A stretch of DNA of 64,000 nt, from the NCBI GenBank assembly GCA_946498245.1, contig CAMMNN010000010.1, positions 1-64,000 on the forward strand, given 5' to 3'. Each line of letters opens with the position of its first letter. Within the stretch, counting starts at the first letter, position 1. The stretch is from an uncultured Clostridium sp. GTDB lineage: Bacteria > Bacillota > Clostridia > Lachnospirales > Lachnospiraceae. This document shows, one piece after another, positions 42,900 to 52,796 of this stretch. The notes below the pieces were generated by a model. That model worked only from the letters and a program-made list of their open reading frames with translations. It had not been told where the DNA came from and did not search any database. The translations under genes were made by a program, and so were the position numbers.

Positions 42900-44564
42900 A
42901 TGAGAACGAGAAAACGATTTAAGGGAAACGCCGGAAAAAAGCACTGGGGGCTGAAAAGATATATTGCATTAACAGCTCTGACAGCGGCAGTTGCAATTTG
43001 CGGCGTGGCTTGTTCCAATACGGCTTCCAGCGTAAGCGTCCAATCAGAAACGGCATCTGAAAGTGAAAGCGAAACGGAGATAGAAACTATGGAGCTGACG
43101 ACGGCGCCAGAAACGATTCCGCCGTTAGGGCCTAAGAGCCAGCTCCTTCCCAATATCGCTATGACAGTTCCGGAGGTAGAACCAATGCCGGAATACATAA
43201 GACTTGGCGATACCCATTCGGCAGTAAGAGATCTTCAAAGCCGTTTAATGGAATTGGGCTTTATGGACAGCGATGAACCGACAGATTATTATGGAACCCA
43301 GACAGAGCGAGCCGTCAAAATTTTTCAGAGACAGAATAATCTAGCTCAGGATGGAATTGTGGGAGGCTCAACGTATGCCGCAATTATGGATCCCAATGCA
43401 AAGTATTATGCCGCGCAAAAAGGGGATCAAGGCGACGATATTTCCAGGATTCAGAACCGCCTTTATGAGCTGGGATATTTGGCATCTGTGGATTTGGTAA
43501 CCGGAAATTTTGGCGATTCCACGGAAGCGGCAGTTATCAAGCTGCAGGAAATCAACGGTTTGGATCAGGATGGCAAGGTAGGGCAAAAGACCATGAACCT
43601 GCTGTACAGTGAAGAGGTAAAAGCCAATTTCTTAGCTTATGGAGAAAAGAGCGAGGTTGTTTTGGCAGCTCAGGAAAGACTGAAGGCATTGGGATATTTG
43701 ACTACCACTCCCGACGGCTCTTTCGGAGCAGATACGGCAGCGGCAATTAAACAGTTCCAGTCACGAAACGACCTGATTGTAGACGGGTATTTAGGACCTT
43801 CCACCAGGGTTGCCTTGGACAGTTCCGGTGCAGTTCCCAACGGCTTGCGTTTGGGAGATCAGGGTGAAACAGTACAAAGCGTGCAAAAGCTTTTGGCGAA
43901 GTACGGATATTTAAATTCTGCAAATGCCACGGGATATTACGGTGAGATCACAGAGTCAGCGGTAGAGAACTTCCAAGATCGCAACGGGTTGTCTGTGGAC
44001 GGAACCGTGGGAGCCCAGACGATGGCCAAATTGACAGGGGACAATGTTCGGAGAGCAGCGGCAGGAAGTACAGGAGGAAGCAGTTCATCAAGCGGAAGCA
44101 GACCTTCCGGCGGCTCCAGCAGTTCCGGAGGAGGAAGCAGTTCATCCGGCGGAAATAATTCTTCCAGTTCATCAGGAGGCGGCGCTACTGTAAATATCAG
44201 CGGCGGAGCATCCAGTCTGGTAGCCGTCGCAAAGTCTAAACTGGGATGCCCCTATGTATGGGGAGCAAAAGGACCAAACTCCTTTGACTGTTCCGGTTTT
44301 GTTTACTGGTGTCTGAACCAGGTGGGAGTAAATCAGAGTTACCTTACGTCATCAGGATGGAGAAACGTAGGACGATATACAAAGATTACGAACTTCTCCA
44401 GTATTCAGGCGGGGGATATTGTCGTCGTAAACGGTCACGTAGGAATCGCTGCAGGCGGAGGAACCGTTATAGACGCATCTTCTTCCAACGGCAGGGTCGT
44501 ACACAGGAGCTTGAGTTCCTGGTGGGCCAATAACTTCATCTGTGCATGGAGAATTTTTGGATAA
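42900..44564 (+). CDS. NlpC/P60 peptidoglycan endopeptidase with four PG-binding domains
   Basis: The 554-residue exported protein has an N-terminal basic region and signal helix (about 17-38, ending VACS, a marginal lipobox). A Ser/Glu/Thr spacer and four PG_binding_1 repeats follow (each 'LGxxxxxVxxLQxxLxxLGY...DGxxGxxT', about 100-385), then a Ser/Gly linker. A C-terminal NlpC/P60 domain (about 440-554) has the catalytic Cys in FDCSGFVYW and His in NGHVGIAAG. It cuts peptidoglycan stem peptides. AGAAGGGA precedes ATG 42900; the frame open from 42807 lacks a site. Confidence 0.92.
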   Translation: MRTRKRFKGNAGKKHWGLKRYIALTALTAAVAICGVACSNTASSVSVQSETASESESETEIETMELTTAPETIPPLGPKSQLLPNIAMTVPEVEPMPEYIRLGDTHSAVRDLQSRLMELGFMDSDEPTDYYGTQTERAVKIFQRQNNLAQDGIVGGSTYAAIMDPNAKYYAAQKGDQGDDISRIQNRLYELGYLASVDLVTGNFGDSTEAAVIKLQEINGLDQDGKVGQKTMNLLYSEEVKANFLAYGEKSEVVLAAQERLKALGYLTTTPDGSFGADTAAAIKQFQSRNDLIVDGYLGPSTRVALDSSGAVPNGLRLGDQGETVQSVQKLLAKYGYLNSANATGYYGEITESAVENFQDRNGLSVDGTVGAQTMAKLTGDNVRRAAAGSTGGSSSSSGSRPSGGSSSSGGGSSSSGGNNSSSSSGGGATVNISGGASSLVAVAKSKLGCPYVWGAKGPNSFDCSGFVYWCLNQVGVNQSYLTSSGWRNVGRYTKITNFSSIQAGDIVVVNGHVGIAAGGGTVIDASSSNGRVVHRSLSSWWANNFICAWRIFG

Positions 44565-44574
44565 GCGTAGATAA

Positions 44575-44631
44575 AAAGCCGGAGGGCGGTATCAAGGATT
44601 TGAAAAAATCCAGGTACCGTCCTCCGGCTTT
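44575..44631 (+). terminator. Terminator of the NlpC/P60 gene
   Basis: AAAGCCGGAGG / CCTCCGGCTTT form the outer stem with further inner pairing (GGCGGTA / TACCGTC), followed by a T-rich tract. Confidence 0.85.
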
Positions 44632-44647
44632 ATTTCGTAGGGAACTT

Positions 44648-44668
44648 CGTTTCTATGAAATAGAAACG
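44648..44668. repeat. Short perfect palindrome
   Basis: CGTTTCTAT-GAA-ATAGAAACG, 9-bp arms, lies in the gap between the convergent NlpC/P60 and kinase genes. A second hairpin, AGAATCCTG / CAGGATTCT (44731-44753), lies next to the kinase stop. Confidence 0.55.
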
Positions 44669-44765
44669 TTTGGCGCGAAACGCACTGCGGCGGTGTGGAA
44701 GCTGTCGCAGGAGCGGCCCAACCCAGGCGGAGAATCCTGCAAAACAGGATTCTTAAATAAAAATT

Positions 44766-47075
44766 TTAGGAGGGTTCCGTCGCATGGACGGGAAACTGAA
44801 CGCTGGCTTTAAATAAATCGCCGTCAATGGTAAGGGTAAAAACGCCGTTTTGAAGACGGGTAAGGCTTTGGGCTATGGACAGACCAAGACCGCTGCCTTC
44901 TGTAGTACGGGAGGAATCGCCGCGGACAAAACGTTCTGTCAATTCTTCGCCGGTGATATTCAGCGGATGCTCTGAAATGTTTTTCATAGTAAAAACAACA
45001 TGATTATCTTCCTGAATAATATCAACGTAAATGCGGCTGTGGGCCATTGCATATTTGTAGGCATTATTGTACAGATTTTCCAAGACTCTCCACAGACAGC
45101 CGCCGTCAGCCTGAATAATAATGGCTTTATCCGGCAGATTGCTGACGAGAGTGAGATCTCTGAGAGCGAATTTTTCTTCAAATTCTCCGTTGGACTGTTG
45201 AACCAATTCTACAAAATCAATATCCGTTATTTCCAATTTTAAATTGCCGGAGCTGGCTTTGGATGCCTCAACCAAATCCTCCGTTAAGGTTTTCAGGCGA
45301 AGGGATTTTTGCTCCAAAACGTCCAAATACTCCTGAATACGGGGGTTTTGTATATTTTCCCGCTTTATAAGCCCGACATAATTGATAATGGATGTCAGGG
45401 GCGTCTTTAAATCGTGAGATACATTGGTAATCAGATCCGTCTTCATTCGCTCACTTTTTACACGTTCCTGGATAGCCGTATCCAAGCCGCTTCCAATGCT
45501 GTTAATATGCTCCGCAATAACCCGTTCCCTTCCGCTGAACTCGTCGAGATTTACGCAGTAACGGGTATCGCCGCCGGATATATTAAAAATAGCTTCGTTA
45601 ATTTTATCCTGCTGCATTACTTTTTGGATCAGAGTATGAAAAATCCAAATATCCATGGCAGCCCATAAAAAGATAATGAAAAGGAACAGGGCTTTATACA
45701 GCAGCGTGCTCAGGCTGCCGGACAGGTAGGCGGCAACAAAGGCAAAGAGCAGGTTAATAGCCAGAAATCCCAGATAGAGATAAATCAGGGAAGAAGCTCT
45801 TTTGGCGGACAGAAGATATTTCCGGGTGTCCGCAATAACCCTTCGGATAAGGCTGCGTTTCCAGAGAAAACCGCCCTTATACTGGCGTATATAACTTAAA
45901 ATGCAGGAAAGGCCGAGGCCGTACACGACAATACTGTCCAGAAGCTTTTCAATAAATCCAAGGTCTTTGGTATAAAAGAACATTTCCGCAAATGGTATGG
46001 CGAGAACTCTCACCAGATACAATCCGCCCAGACACAGGAAGAAAGAAAGCAGAAAGAAAAGCTCCGCCGGAAGCCGGTCAAAACGGTACAGAGACAGGGC
46101 CCCTTTTTCAAGGTCTTTCCAGGCCGTATACCGCGCCATGAAGCCGAAGCTGACAAGGCACCCTGCAAAGCCCGAAATCAGGAAGATAAGCCCTTTAATA
46201 TACCAATTTTTAGCGTTTAAAAAGTGCCTGTTGGCTTCAAAGTATGCGTCCTCCGCCGGATAGCTGGTGTCCACTGCCGCCAGAAATGTCCCTCCGCCGC
46301 CAGAATAAGGGTTATACTCATCCAGTTCTACGGGGATATAAAGAGGAGCTTCCGCCAAGTTATAGCTTCCCTGAAGGGAAGAGAGGGAATAAATTGCGTA
46401 GCGCCCCTGCTGGCGAAACTCGTCGGTAGTAATATCGGTGTTGGTATACATGAGAGGCTTAATATCGTAAGAATCCGATTCCCAGTAAGAGAGTAAAAAG
46501 TGAAAATTGCTGGGAGCCTCAATAAGATTATAGTATACATAAGAGTATTCAGCCAGACAGGACAGAACTTCATAAGACAGATCCGTCATGGTCATATAGG
46601 CGTCAATAGGCTCCGCATACTGAGGCTCCGGATCATAGGACTTCCACTCTACAAGAAGGGGTTCTTCGTCTTCAAAATTTTCTTCCGGAACGGGAACTTC
46701 TTGAATGGACCAGTTTTTGTCTAGGACAAATCCATGGGCTTCAGCATAGTCTATCATATATTCCAGGGAATAGGTCTGCTCATTGTCGGGATTCCCGTCG
46801 CTGACAGTGACAACGGATTTGGTCATATCCGGTTTATGGTTGGTTTCAAAGGCCTCCCGGTATTTTGAATATTGAAACACAGCGTCGACATCTCTGGCAA
46901 ATTGATCCAAAAAAGCGCTGGTATCGTCATAAGTGCTGCTTTTCAGCCAGTTAATTCCTTTTCCATAATCAGAATTAGAATAAATCAGGCATATGCCGGC
47001 CAAGGCAAGAATAAAGAAAAACACATGAAAAGCAGCAGGGGCTGTGCGTTTGTTAATGATGGGTAAATGCTTCAT
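44766..47075 (-). CDS. Sensor histidine kinase with large extracellular domain
   Basis: The 769-residue protein has TM1 near 12-30, an extracellular domain of ~250 residues, and five or six further helices (about 290-480). HisKA carries the phospho-His in TNVSHDLKTPLTSIINYVGL and HATPase ends with GSGLGLSIAQSLTRL. The outer sequence has no domain I recognise. The response regulator gene is 14 bp upstream in the same operon. Confidence 0.92.
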   Translation of the reverse strand: MKHLPIINKRTAPAAFHVFFFILALAGICLIYSNSDYGKGINWLKSSTYDDTSAFLDQFARDVDAVFQYSKYREAFETNHKPDMTKSVVTVSDGNPDNEQTYSLEYMIDYAEAHGFVLDKNWSIQEVPVPEENFEDEEPLLVEWKSYDPEPQYAEPIDAYMTMTDLSYEVLSCLAEYSYVYYNLIEAPSNFHFLLSYWESDSYDIKPLMYTNTDITTDEFRQQGRYAIYSLSSLQGSYNLAEAPLYIPVELDEYNPYSGGGGTFLAAVDTSYPAEDAYFEANRHFLNAKNWYIKGLIFLISGFAGCLVSFGFMARYTAWKDLEKGALSLYRFDRLPAELFFLLSFFLCLGGLYLVRVLAIPFAEMFFYTKDLGFIEKLLDSIVVYGLGLSCILSYIRQYKGGFLWKRSLIRRVIADTRKYLLSAKRASSLIYLYLGFLAINLLFAFVAAYLSGSLSTLLYKALFLFIIFLWAAMDIWIFHTLIQKVMQQDKINEAIFNISGGDTRYCVNLDEFSGRERVIAEHINSIGSGLDTAIQERVKSERMKTDLITNVSHDLKTPLTSIINYVGLIKRENIQNPRIQEYLDVLEQKSLRLKTLTEDLVEASKASSGNLKLEITDIDFVELVQQSNGEFEEKFALRDLTLVSNLPDKAIIIQADGGCLWRVLENLYNNAYKYAMAHSRIYVDIIQEDNHVVFTMKNISEHPLNITGEELTERFVRGDSSRTTEGSGLGLSIAQSLTRLQNGVFTLTIDGDLFKASVQFPVHATEPS

Positions 47076-47089
47076 AACCGTGCCTGCCT

Positions 47090-47785
47090 TTACTGTTTTT
47101 CGATCTTATATCCTACGCCCCAGACGACTTTCAAATACCGCGGCTCTCTGGGATTGATCTCGATTTTTTCCCGAATATGACGGATATGTACAGCTACGGT
47201 ATTATCTGCGCCAATAGCTTCCTCGTTCCATATCTGCTGGTAAATTTCATCAATGGAAAAAACCTTGCCGGCATTTTTTACCAGGAGAAGCAGGATATTG
47301 TACTCAATAGGAGTGAGTTTAATAGGTTCTCCATCTACAGTTACTTCTTTCGTATCATCATTGATCTGCAGGCCGCCGCACCGGTAAATCTGGCCGGAGC
47401 TCTGTTGGGAAACATTTCCCAGAAGCGTATAGCGCCTGATCTGAGACTTTACCCGGGCTACTAATTCCAGGGGATTAAAAGGCTTTGTAATATAATCATC
47501 GGCGCCAATATTAAGGCCGAGAATCTTATCGGCATCCTCAGATTTCGCGGACAGAATAATAATAGGAATACTGCTGGTTTCTCTGACCTTCAGCGTGGTC
47601 CGGATTCCGTCAAGACCGGGCATCATGACGTCTAAAATCATTAAATCTACAGGATTATCCTCTAAAAGTTCCAGGGCTTCAGCACCGTCGTAGGCTCTGA
47701 TTACCTGAAAGCCTTCGCCGGTCAGATAAATATCAATGGCATCTACAATCTGCCTGTCATCATCGCAAACTAAAATAGTGGCCAT
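47090..47785 (-). CDS. OmpR-family response regulator (VanR-like)
   Basis: The 231-residue protein has the receiver motifs CDDDRQI, LMILDVMMPGLDG, ILSAKSE and YITKPFNP, and a winged-helix domain ending YLKVVWGVGYKIE. It is the first gene of the pair and acts with the large kinase. GGAGGGA precedes the ATG. Confidence 0.93.
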   Translation of the reverse strand: MATILVCDDDRQIVDAIDIYLTGEGFQVIRAYDGAEALELLEDNPVDLMILDVMMPGLDGIRTTLKVRETSSIPIIILSAKSEDADKILGLNIGADDYITKPFNPLELVARVKSQIRRYTLLGNVSQQSSGQIYRCGGLQINDDTKEVTVDGEPIKLTPIEYNILLLLVKNAGKVFSIDEIYQQIWNEEAIGADNTVAVHIRHIREKIEINPREPRYLKVVWGVGYKIEKQ

Positions 47786-47910
47786 AGCGTTCCCTCCTTG
47801 CCATAATAATCAGTTTCATTATACAACGGGTTAATTAGAAAAGTACATTACTTTTTCCTTACATTTCATTTGGGGAACAAGAAAGCGGATTTTGAAGAAA
47901 ATCTGAGGCA

Positions 47911-47947
47911 ATAACGGGCGAAACACAATCTGCGCTGCGCCCGTTAT
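47911..47947 (-). terminator. Hairpin after glgB
   Basis: ATAACGGGCG / CGCCCGTTAT form a perfect 10-bp stem 30 bp beyond the glgB stop; the T-run is weak. Confidence 0.55.
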
Positions 47948-47976
47948 AAAGAGGAAATGAAAATCAAAAAGTATAA

Positions 47977-49887
47977 TCAAAACCGGAAGATAGCTGCCCC
48001 ATAGGGGGGAAGGGGATAGGCGAAGGAGTAGGGCTGACCGTCACATTCTCCTTTTGAGGAGCGGTAGCCGGGGCAGGCCGCCGCCGGGTACATTCCGTGC
48101 TCACTGTCCAAAAGCAAGGTAAACTTCCCTCGTTTTGGAACCCCTACCCGATAGTCCGGACGGGCTACCGGGGTAAAGTTAATGATGAACAGAAGATTCT
48201 TTTTGCCGGTTTCGTCACGGCGGATAAAGCTGAAAATGCTTCTGTCGCCGTCATTGGCATTGATCCACTGGAATCCGTTCCAGTCATTATCCAGACTGTA
48301 CAAGGCCGGATATTTACGGTAAAGATGAAGGAGATCCTTTACATAGCTCTGAAGCTCCGCGTGTTTTTCTTCGCCCAGAAGGTACCAGTCCAGAGACACC
48401 TTTTCGTCCCATTCGTGCCATTGCGCAAAATCCTGTCCCATAAAAAGCAGCTTCTTGCCGGGATGGCCCATCATAAATGTGTATCCGGCCTTCAGGTTTG
48501 CAAATTTGTCGTCGTAAAGACCGGGCATTTTATTGATCATAGAACACTTTAAATGGACGACTTCATCATGAGACAGCACAAGGATGAAGTTTTCGCTGGT
48601 AAAATAAGTAAGGCCGAAAGTCATTTTATTGTGGTTGTATTTGCGGAAATAGGGATCCAGCTTCATGTACTCCAGGAAGTCATGCATCCAGCCCATATTC
48701 CATTTAAAAGAAAATCCAAGGCCATCGTCTTCCGGACGGTGGGTGACCTTAGGCCAAGCCGTTGATTCCTCAGCAATCATAATGGCGCCGTTCTTACGTC
48801 CTAAAAGGACACTGTTTAAGTGTTTGAAAAATTCAATGGCATCCAGGTTCTGATTGCCGCCGTACTGGTTGGGGAGCCATTCGCCGTCCCGCCTGCCGTA
48901 GTCCAGGTACAGCATGGAAGCGACAGCGTCTACCCGAAGGCCGTCTACATGGAATTTTTCAACCCAGTAAATGGCGTTGGCAATGAGAAAATTTTTGACC
49001 TCATTTTTTCCAAAATCAAAGACCTTAGTGCCCCAGTCAGGGTGTTCGCCGCGCCGGGGATCGGCATATTCGTAAAGCGGCTGGCCGTCAAAATCGGCTA
49101 AACCGTGGGCGTCTCTTGGAAAATGGGCAGGAACCCAGTCCAGAATAACGCCAATGCCATGTTTATGCAGATAATTGACAAAATACATAAAATCTTTGGG
49201 AGAACCGTAACGGGAGGTGGGCGCAAAATAGCCGGTAACCTGATACCCCCAGGATCCGTCGAAGGGATGCTCCGCAATTCCCATCAGCTCTACGTGGGTA
49301 TACCCCATTTCTTTTACGTAAGCAGCCAATTCCTGGGCCGCTTCTTTGTATGTATAATAACCGTCTTTTTCAGGCCGGTTCTTTTTCCGCCAGGATCCGA
49401 GATGGACTTCATAAATGCTCATGGGAGATTTCACCGGTTCTTTTTGAGGCCGTTCTTCCATCCATTTGCTGTCGGTCCATTTGAATCCGTCAATATCGGC
49501 GGAAACGGAGGCGGTGCCTGGGCGAAATTCTGCGCTGAAAGCATAGGGATCCGCTTTAAAAAGGACTTTTCCGCCTTTTGTGGTAATGGCATATTTGTAA
49601 AGCTGCCCCGTTTTCATTTTGGGAATAAATATTTCCCAAATTCCGGAATCTTCCAAAACCTCCATGGGATTGGCATCGGGATTCCAGTCGTTAAAGTCGC
49701 CGACAAGGCTGACTTTTTCCGCATGGGGAGCCCAAACGGCAAAGTACATACCATCCTGCTTTTTGTAAGTTTTGGGGTGGCAGCCCAGTTTTTCAAAGAT
49801 TTCGTAGTGAGTGCCTTGACCGAAGAGGTACCGATCCATATCTGTAATAAATCCGGTACCGGCTTGTTTTGTTTTTTTCCGCGGCAT
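47977..49887 (-). CDS. glgB: 1,4-alpha-glucan branching enzyme
   Basis: The 636-residue GH13 enzyme has an N-terminal CBM48 domain (about 45-135: FAVWAPHAEKVSLVGDFNDW). The catalytic barrel holds the nucleophile Asp in VDGLRVDAVASML, the acid Glu in IMIAEESTAWP and the Asp in LSHDEVVH. It introduces alpha-1,6 branches into glycogen. It lies 21 bp after the amylase gene in one operon; other glg genes are outside the window. Confidence 0.96.
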   Translation of the reverse strand: MPRKKTKQAGTGFITDMDRYLFGQGTHYEIFEKLGCHPKTYKKQDGMYFAVWAPHAEKVSLVGDFNDWNPDANPMEVLEDSGIWEIFIPKMKTGQLYKYAITTKGGKVLFKADPYAFSAEFRPGTASVSADIDGFKWTDSKWMEERPQKEPVKSPMSIYEVHLGSWRKKNRPEKDGYYTYKEAAQELAAYVKEMGYTHVELMGIAEHPFDGSWGYQVTGYFAPTSRYGSPKDFMYFVNYLHKHGIGVILDWVPAHFPRDAHGLADFDGQPLYEYADPRRGEHPDWGTKVFDFGKNEVKNFLIANAIYWVEKFHVDGLRVDAVASMLYLDYGRRDGEWLPNQYGGNQNLDAIEFFKHLNSVLLGRKNGAIMIAEESTAWPKVTHRPEDDGLGFSFKWNMGWMHDFLEYMKLDPYFRKYNHNKMTFGLTYFTSENFILVLSHDEVVHLKCSMINKMPGLYDDKFANLKAGYTFMMGHPGKKLLFMGQDFAQWHEWDEKVSLDWYLLGEEKHAELQSYVKDLLHLYRKYPALYSLDNDWNGFQWINANDGDRSIFSFIRRDETGKKNLLFIINFTPVARPDYRVGVPKRGKFTLLLDSEHGMYPAAACPGYRSSKGECDGQPYSFAYPLPPYGAAIFRF

Positions 49888-49908
49888 GATGATTCCTCCC
49901 TTCTGCCT

Positions 49909-51243
49909 TTAATCCTGACATAGCTTTAAAATGGTTCCGCTGCAAGGCCCTAAAGACAGAGTAATTTTCTTATCTGTTACCGGTATGGTAAGGCCGGTAA
50001 AAAGGTCAACGGCTTCTTTGGCTGAAACAGGAACCGGTATAGTAAGGACTGCGTCATTGCCGTCATTGTTGACGGCGGAAATAATAGAAGATTCCTGACC
50101 GTGGCGGGCAAAGGCGTATTGCCGGTTGGTCAGAAGCAGTTCCTGATAACGGCCATGGTGCAGAGCTTCCTGCTCCTGATGGATTTTTCCTAAAAGGGCA
50201 ATCTGATCCGTAAGCTCACAGTGCCGTTCTGCGTCCTCCTTTGCAGAAAGGGCGGGACGGAGGGCTTCGTCGCTCCAATTGGTTCTCCGGCCTTCGACGG
50301 CCCACTCGCCGCCGTAATAGATAGAAGGAATGCCGGGGAGAGTAAAGAGACAAAGGTAAACGGGAAACAAGTGCTTTGGGTTTTTTAATTTGCTGGCAAT
50401 CCGATCTTCGTCATGGTTGTCCACAAAGGTATACAGATCCCGTCCAATGGCCTCCAGCCGCCGGACATTATGGGCGATTTCAAAGAAGTTGCAGTCGTTG
50501 AAACCGGAGTAGAGGCTTTTATGAAGTTCGTAATTGGTAACGGAATGGAGCATTTTAGGATTTACCCAACGGGAATAGTCACCGTGAATCACTTCCCCCA
50601 TAAGCCAAAAATCTTCCTTCATTTTTTCTGTTTCCCGGCGAAGCTCCTCCATAAAGCCGAAATCCAGAACATTGGCGCAGTCTAAGCGGATGCCGTCAAT
50701 GTCAAATTCGCTAATCCAAAAGCGAATGACATCGAAAAGGTACCTGCGAACCTCAGGATTTTGAAGATTGAGGCAGGGAAGAGAAAAATGGCCCTGCCAT
50801 GCATCGTAGCCAAAAGGATCGCCCATGGGACTGTTCCAGCCGAAATTGACTCCCCGGTACCAGTCTTTATATGGAGAATCCCATCGTTTTTGCCGTATGT
50901 CCTGAAAAGCAAAAAAATCTCTTCCGGTATGGTTGAAAACGCCATCTACGACGACTTTTATGCCGGAGTCGTGGCAAAGCCGGGTAAAGCGGGCAAAATC
51001 GTTATTGTCACCTAAACGGCGGTCCACTTGCTTATAGTCCCAAGTGTCGTATCCATGGGTGGTGGACTGGAAAAGGGGGCCGATATAAATTGCTGTACAT
51101 CCTAGGGAACGGATGTGGGGAATCCACTGTTCCAGATCGTGGAACCGGTGAACAATTTGGTTCTCACGGTTTTCTTTGGGAGCTCCCGTCATCCCCAAGG
51201 GGTACATATGGTAAAATACACTTTTTTCATACCAGGCATTCAT
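49909..51243 (-). CDS. GH13 alpha-amylase family glycosidase (cytoplasmic)
   Basis: The 444-residue enzyme has the GH13 barrel with Asp in IDGIRLDCANVLDF, Glu in FWLMGEVIHGDY and Asp in FVDNHDEDRIASK, plus a short C-terminal beta domain. There is no signal peptide, so it likely acts on internal maltodextrins or glycogen with glgB. Substrate specificity cannot be fixed by eye. Confidence 0.92.
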   Translation of the reverse strand: MNAWYEKSVFYHMYPLGMTGAPKENRENQIVHRFHDLEQWIPHIRSLGCTAIYIGPLFQSTTHGYDTWDYKQVDRRLGDNNDFARFTRLCHDSGIKVVVDGVFNHTGRDFFAFQDIRQKRWDSPYKDWYRGVNFGWNSPMGDPFGYDAWQGHFSLPCLNLQNPEVRRYLFDVIRFWISEFDIDGIRLDCANVLDFGFMEELRRETEKMKEDFWLMGEVIHGDYSRWVNPKMLHSVTNYELHKSLYSGFNDCNFFEIAHNVRRLEAIGRDLYTFVDNHDEDRIASKLKNPKHLFPVYLCLFTLPGIPSIYYGGEWAVEGRRTNWSDEALRPALSAKEDAERHCELTDQIALLGKIHQEQEALHHGRYQELLLTNRQYAFARHGQESSIISAVNNDGNDAVLTIPVPVSAKEAVDLFTGLTIPVTDKKITLSLGPCSGTILKLCQD

Positions 51244-51297
51244 TGGTGCTTATCCTCCTAAACATTGATGCCGGAATCCGCTTAAAAGACGGCGGAA

Positions 51298-51516
51298 TCA
51301 GGCTGTTTCCTGATTTTTTAGCCTTCTCAGGAGAAATTGGTAACGCAGTTGGGCTGCGTTTAATTCATAAATATAACAGTCGATAAGGGTGGGATCCACA
51401 ACCTGTTCAAACTGATTCTGCGCAGATAAAATAGCGCGTTTGCTTCGCTCGATTTCCGTCCGGAGAAGCTGGTTTTCCACGGAAAAGGACGTATTCTTTT
51501 TCTTTAAGCCAATCAT
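51298..51516 (-). CDS. DUF2508 (YaaL-like) family protein
   Basis: The 72-residue helical protein (NQLLRTEIERSKRAILSAQNQFEQV, then YIYELNAAQLRYQFLLRRLK) matches the short DUF2508/YaaL pattern. Function is unknown; the family is widespread in Firmicutes. A GGGAGA site precedes the ATG. Confidence 0.75.
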   Translation of the reverse strand: MIGLKKKNTSFSVENQLLRTEIERSKRAILSAQNQFEQVVDPTLIDCYIYELNAAQLRYQFLLRRLKNQETA

Positions 51517-51571
51517 TGCATCATCTCCCAGATTTTAATATTCATAGTATACCTGGGAAATGGAAAATTAT

Positions 51572-51907
51572 TCATAAAAAAGACTCCGGAAAGATCTCCT
51601 GAACCATTTGGCCAAGTTTCATTAGCTGGCGGGTAGGTTCCCGGACTGTAAGGAAATAGATGTTGGCTGTGCCCTCCTGCCGGGAGGAAATAAACCCGGC
51701 GTCCTTTAAAATTTTAAGGTGATGGGAAACCGCAGGGCGGGAGAGATTAGTCTTTTGTGTAATTTCATTGACATTCATCCCGGACTGGTCAGTAAAGAAA
51801 GAATTGGACAATGCATTGACGATTGCCAGTCTGACCTCATCACCCAGAGCGATGAAAAGCGGCATACAAGCCTGAAATTGATCTTTTAAATCAGCCAGAT
51901 CGCTCAT
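51572..51907 (-). CDS. ArsR/SmtB family regulator
   Basis: The 111-residue protein has the ArsR winged helix: VNEITQKTNLSRPAVSHHLKILKDAGFISSRQEG. No metal-binding cysteine pair (CxC) is present in the recognition helix, so it may sense something other than arsenic or cadmium-type metals. It is divergent from the Tad operon, with about 370 bp between the start codons. AGGAGG lies upstream. Confidence 0.88.
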   Translation of the reverse strand: MSDLADLKDQFQACMPLFIALGDEVRLAIVNALSNSFFTDQSGMNVNEITQKTNLSRPAVSHHLKILKDAGFISSRQEGTANIYFLTVREPTRQLMKLGQMVQEIFPESFL

Positions 51908-52017
51908 ACAGGACCTCCTTTGGTTTAAAAAATTAAACTAAACATATTTTACCATTGAAGGAACAGTTCGTCAATAAAAATGTACAAAAGTTACAAAAAA
52001 TAATTTTAAATTAAGGG

Positions 52018-52046
52018 TTGACAAATCGCCCTTTTGGATGCATAAT
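52018..52046 (+). promoter_or_regulatory. Promoter of the Tad pilus operon
   Basis: TTGACA (52018-52023), 17 bp, CATAAT (52041-52046), preceded by a TG pair, 230 bp before the first likely ATG. Confidence 0.75.
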
Positions 52047-52052
52047 GGTTGT

Positions 52053-52275
52053 ATCATTTCAAAGCACTCCCCGATATTTCAGGGAATCCTGAGTGCAGAA
52101 ATTTTTCATAAATCTGCCGTAGTCAGCGGCGGATCAGCCCGAATCGGGCATGGTATTCCTTTTAATTATATTGCAGTAAAGATACCGGACAGTGAATACA
52201 GGACTTTTTGACCGTGTGTCCGGAACAGGGAAGGAGGAACGCTTTATTGACAATCCCGTTTTGCTGGAGGCAGGG
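52053..52275 (+). other. Structured 5' leader of the Tad operon
   Basis: The leader holds several hairpins: GCACTC/GAGTGC enclosing CCC/GGG, GCCG/CGGC near 52120 and GCCCG-AAT-CGGGC near 52143. No T-run terminator and no match to the c-di-GMP riboswitch core was found. If the GTG at 52192 is the real start, the leader is about 140 nt. Confidence 0.4.
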
Positions 52276-52755
52276 ATGCTCCTGTCCGGAGCCGCGGCCT
52301 GGGATATGTTTACACATAAAATTCCCAATAAATGGCTGCTGTTTTGGATTTTTCCGGCTATGATCCGAGGGCCGGAAAATGGCGTCATATTTCTTGCTTA
52401 TGCTGGGGCCGGAGCCGCAGTGACATTCTTTTTATTCTATTTCCGCATGATAGGGGCCGGTGACTGTAAGCTAATGGCACTAATCTGCGGGTATCTGGGG
52501 ATTCGGCAGGGCTGTCTGGTAATTGCCGCCGGATTCGTCATAGGAGCCGTCTGGTCTTTGGAAAAGCTGGTTTTTGAGAAACAGCTAATGGAACGGAGAG
52601 CATATCTGGCGGCATGGTTCAGACAAATCATTTATACAGGAAAGAAAGCTCCCTATTATCAGCCGCAAAAGGCCGGATATAAGGCTACAGTGCCTTTGGC
52701 AGCTTGTATGCTGGGCGGCTTTCTGGCAGCGGTATTACTGGGAGCTGTCAAATGA
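52276..52755 (+). CDS. A24 family prepilin peptidase (CpaA/TadV-like)
   Basis: The 159-residue membrane protein has the two catalytic Asp of A24 peptidases: D10 in WDMFTHKIPN and the GxGD motif in GAGDCKLM. It cleaves and possibly methylates the Flp pilin and pseudopilins of this operon. ATG 52276 has GGAGG five bases upstream; an in-frame GTG at 52192 would add 28 residues but lacks a good site, although an AAGGAGG also lies at about 52230 before an ATT. Confidence 0.8.
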   Translation: MLLSGAAAWDMFTHKIPNKWLLFWIFPAMIRGPENGVIFLAYAGAGAAVTFFLFYFRMIGAGDCKLMALICGYLGIRQGCLVIAAGFVIGAVWSLEKLVFEKQLMERRAYLAAWFRQIIYTGKKAPYYQPQKAGYKATVPLAACMLGGFLAAVLLGAVK

Positions 52756-52796
52756 CTTTTTGTAAAAAATACGGTTAATGGAGGATAAGTAACTTA

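Noticed and set aside
49105..49923. 272-codon plus-strand open frame
   Set aside because: Antisense shadow of glgB, whose catalytic motifs are clear on the other strand.
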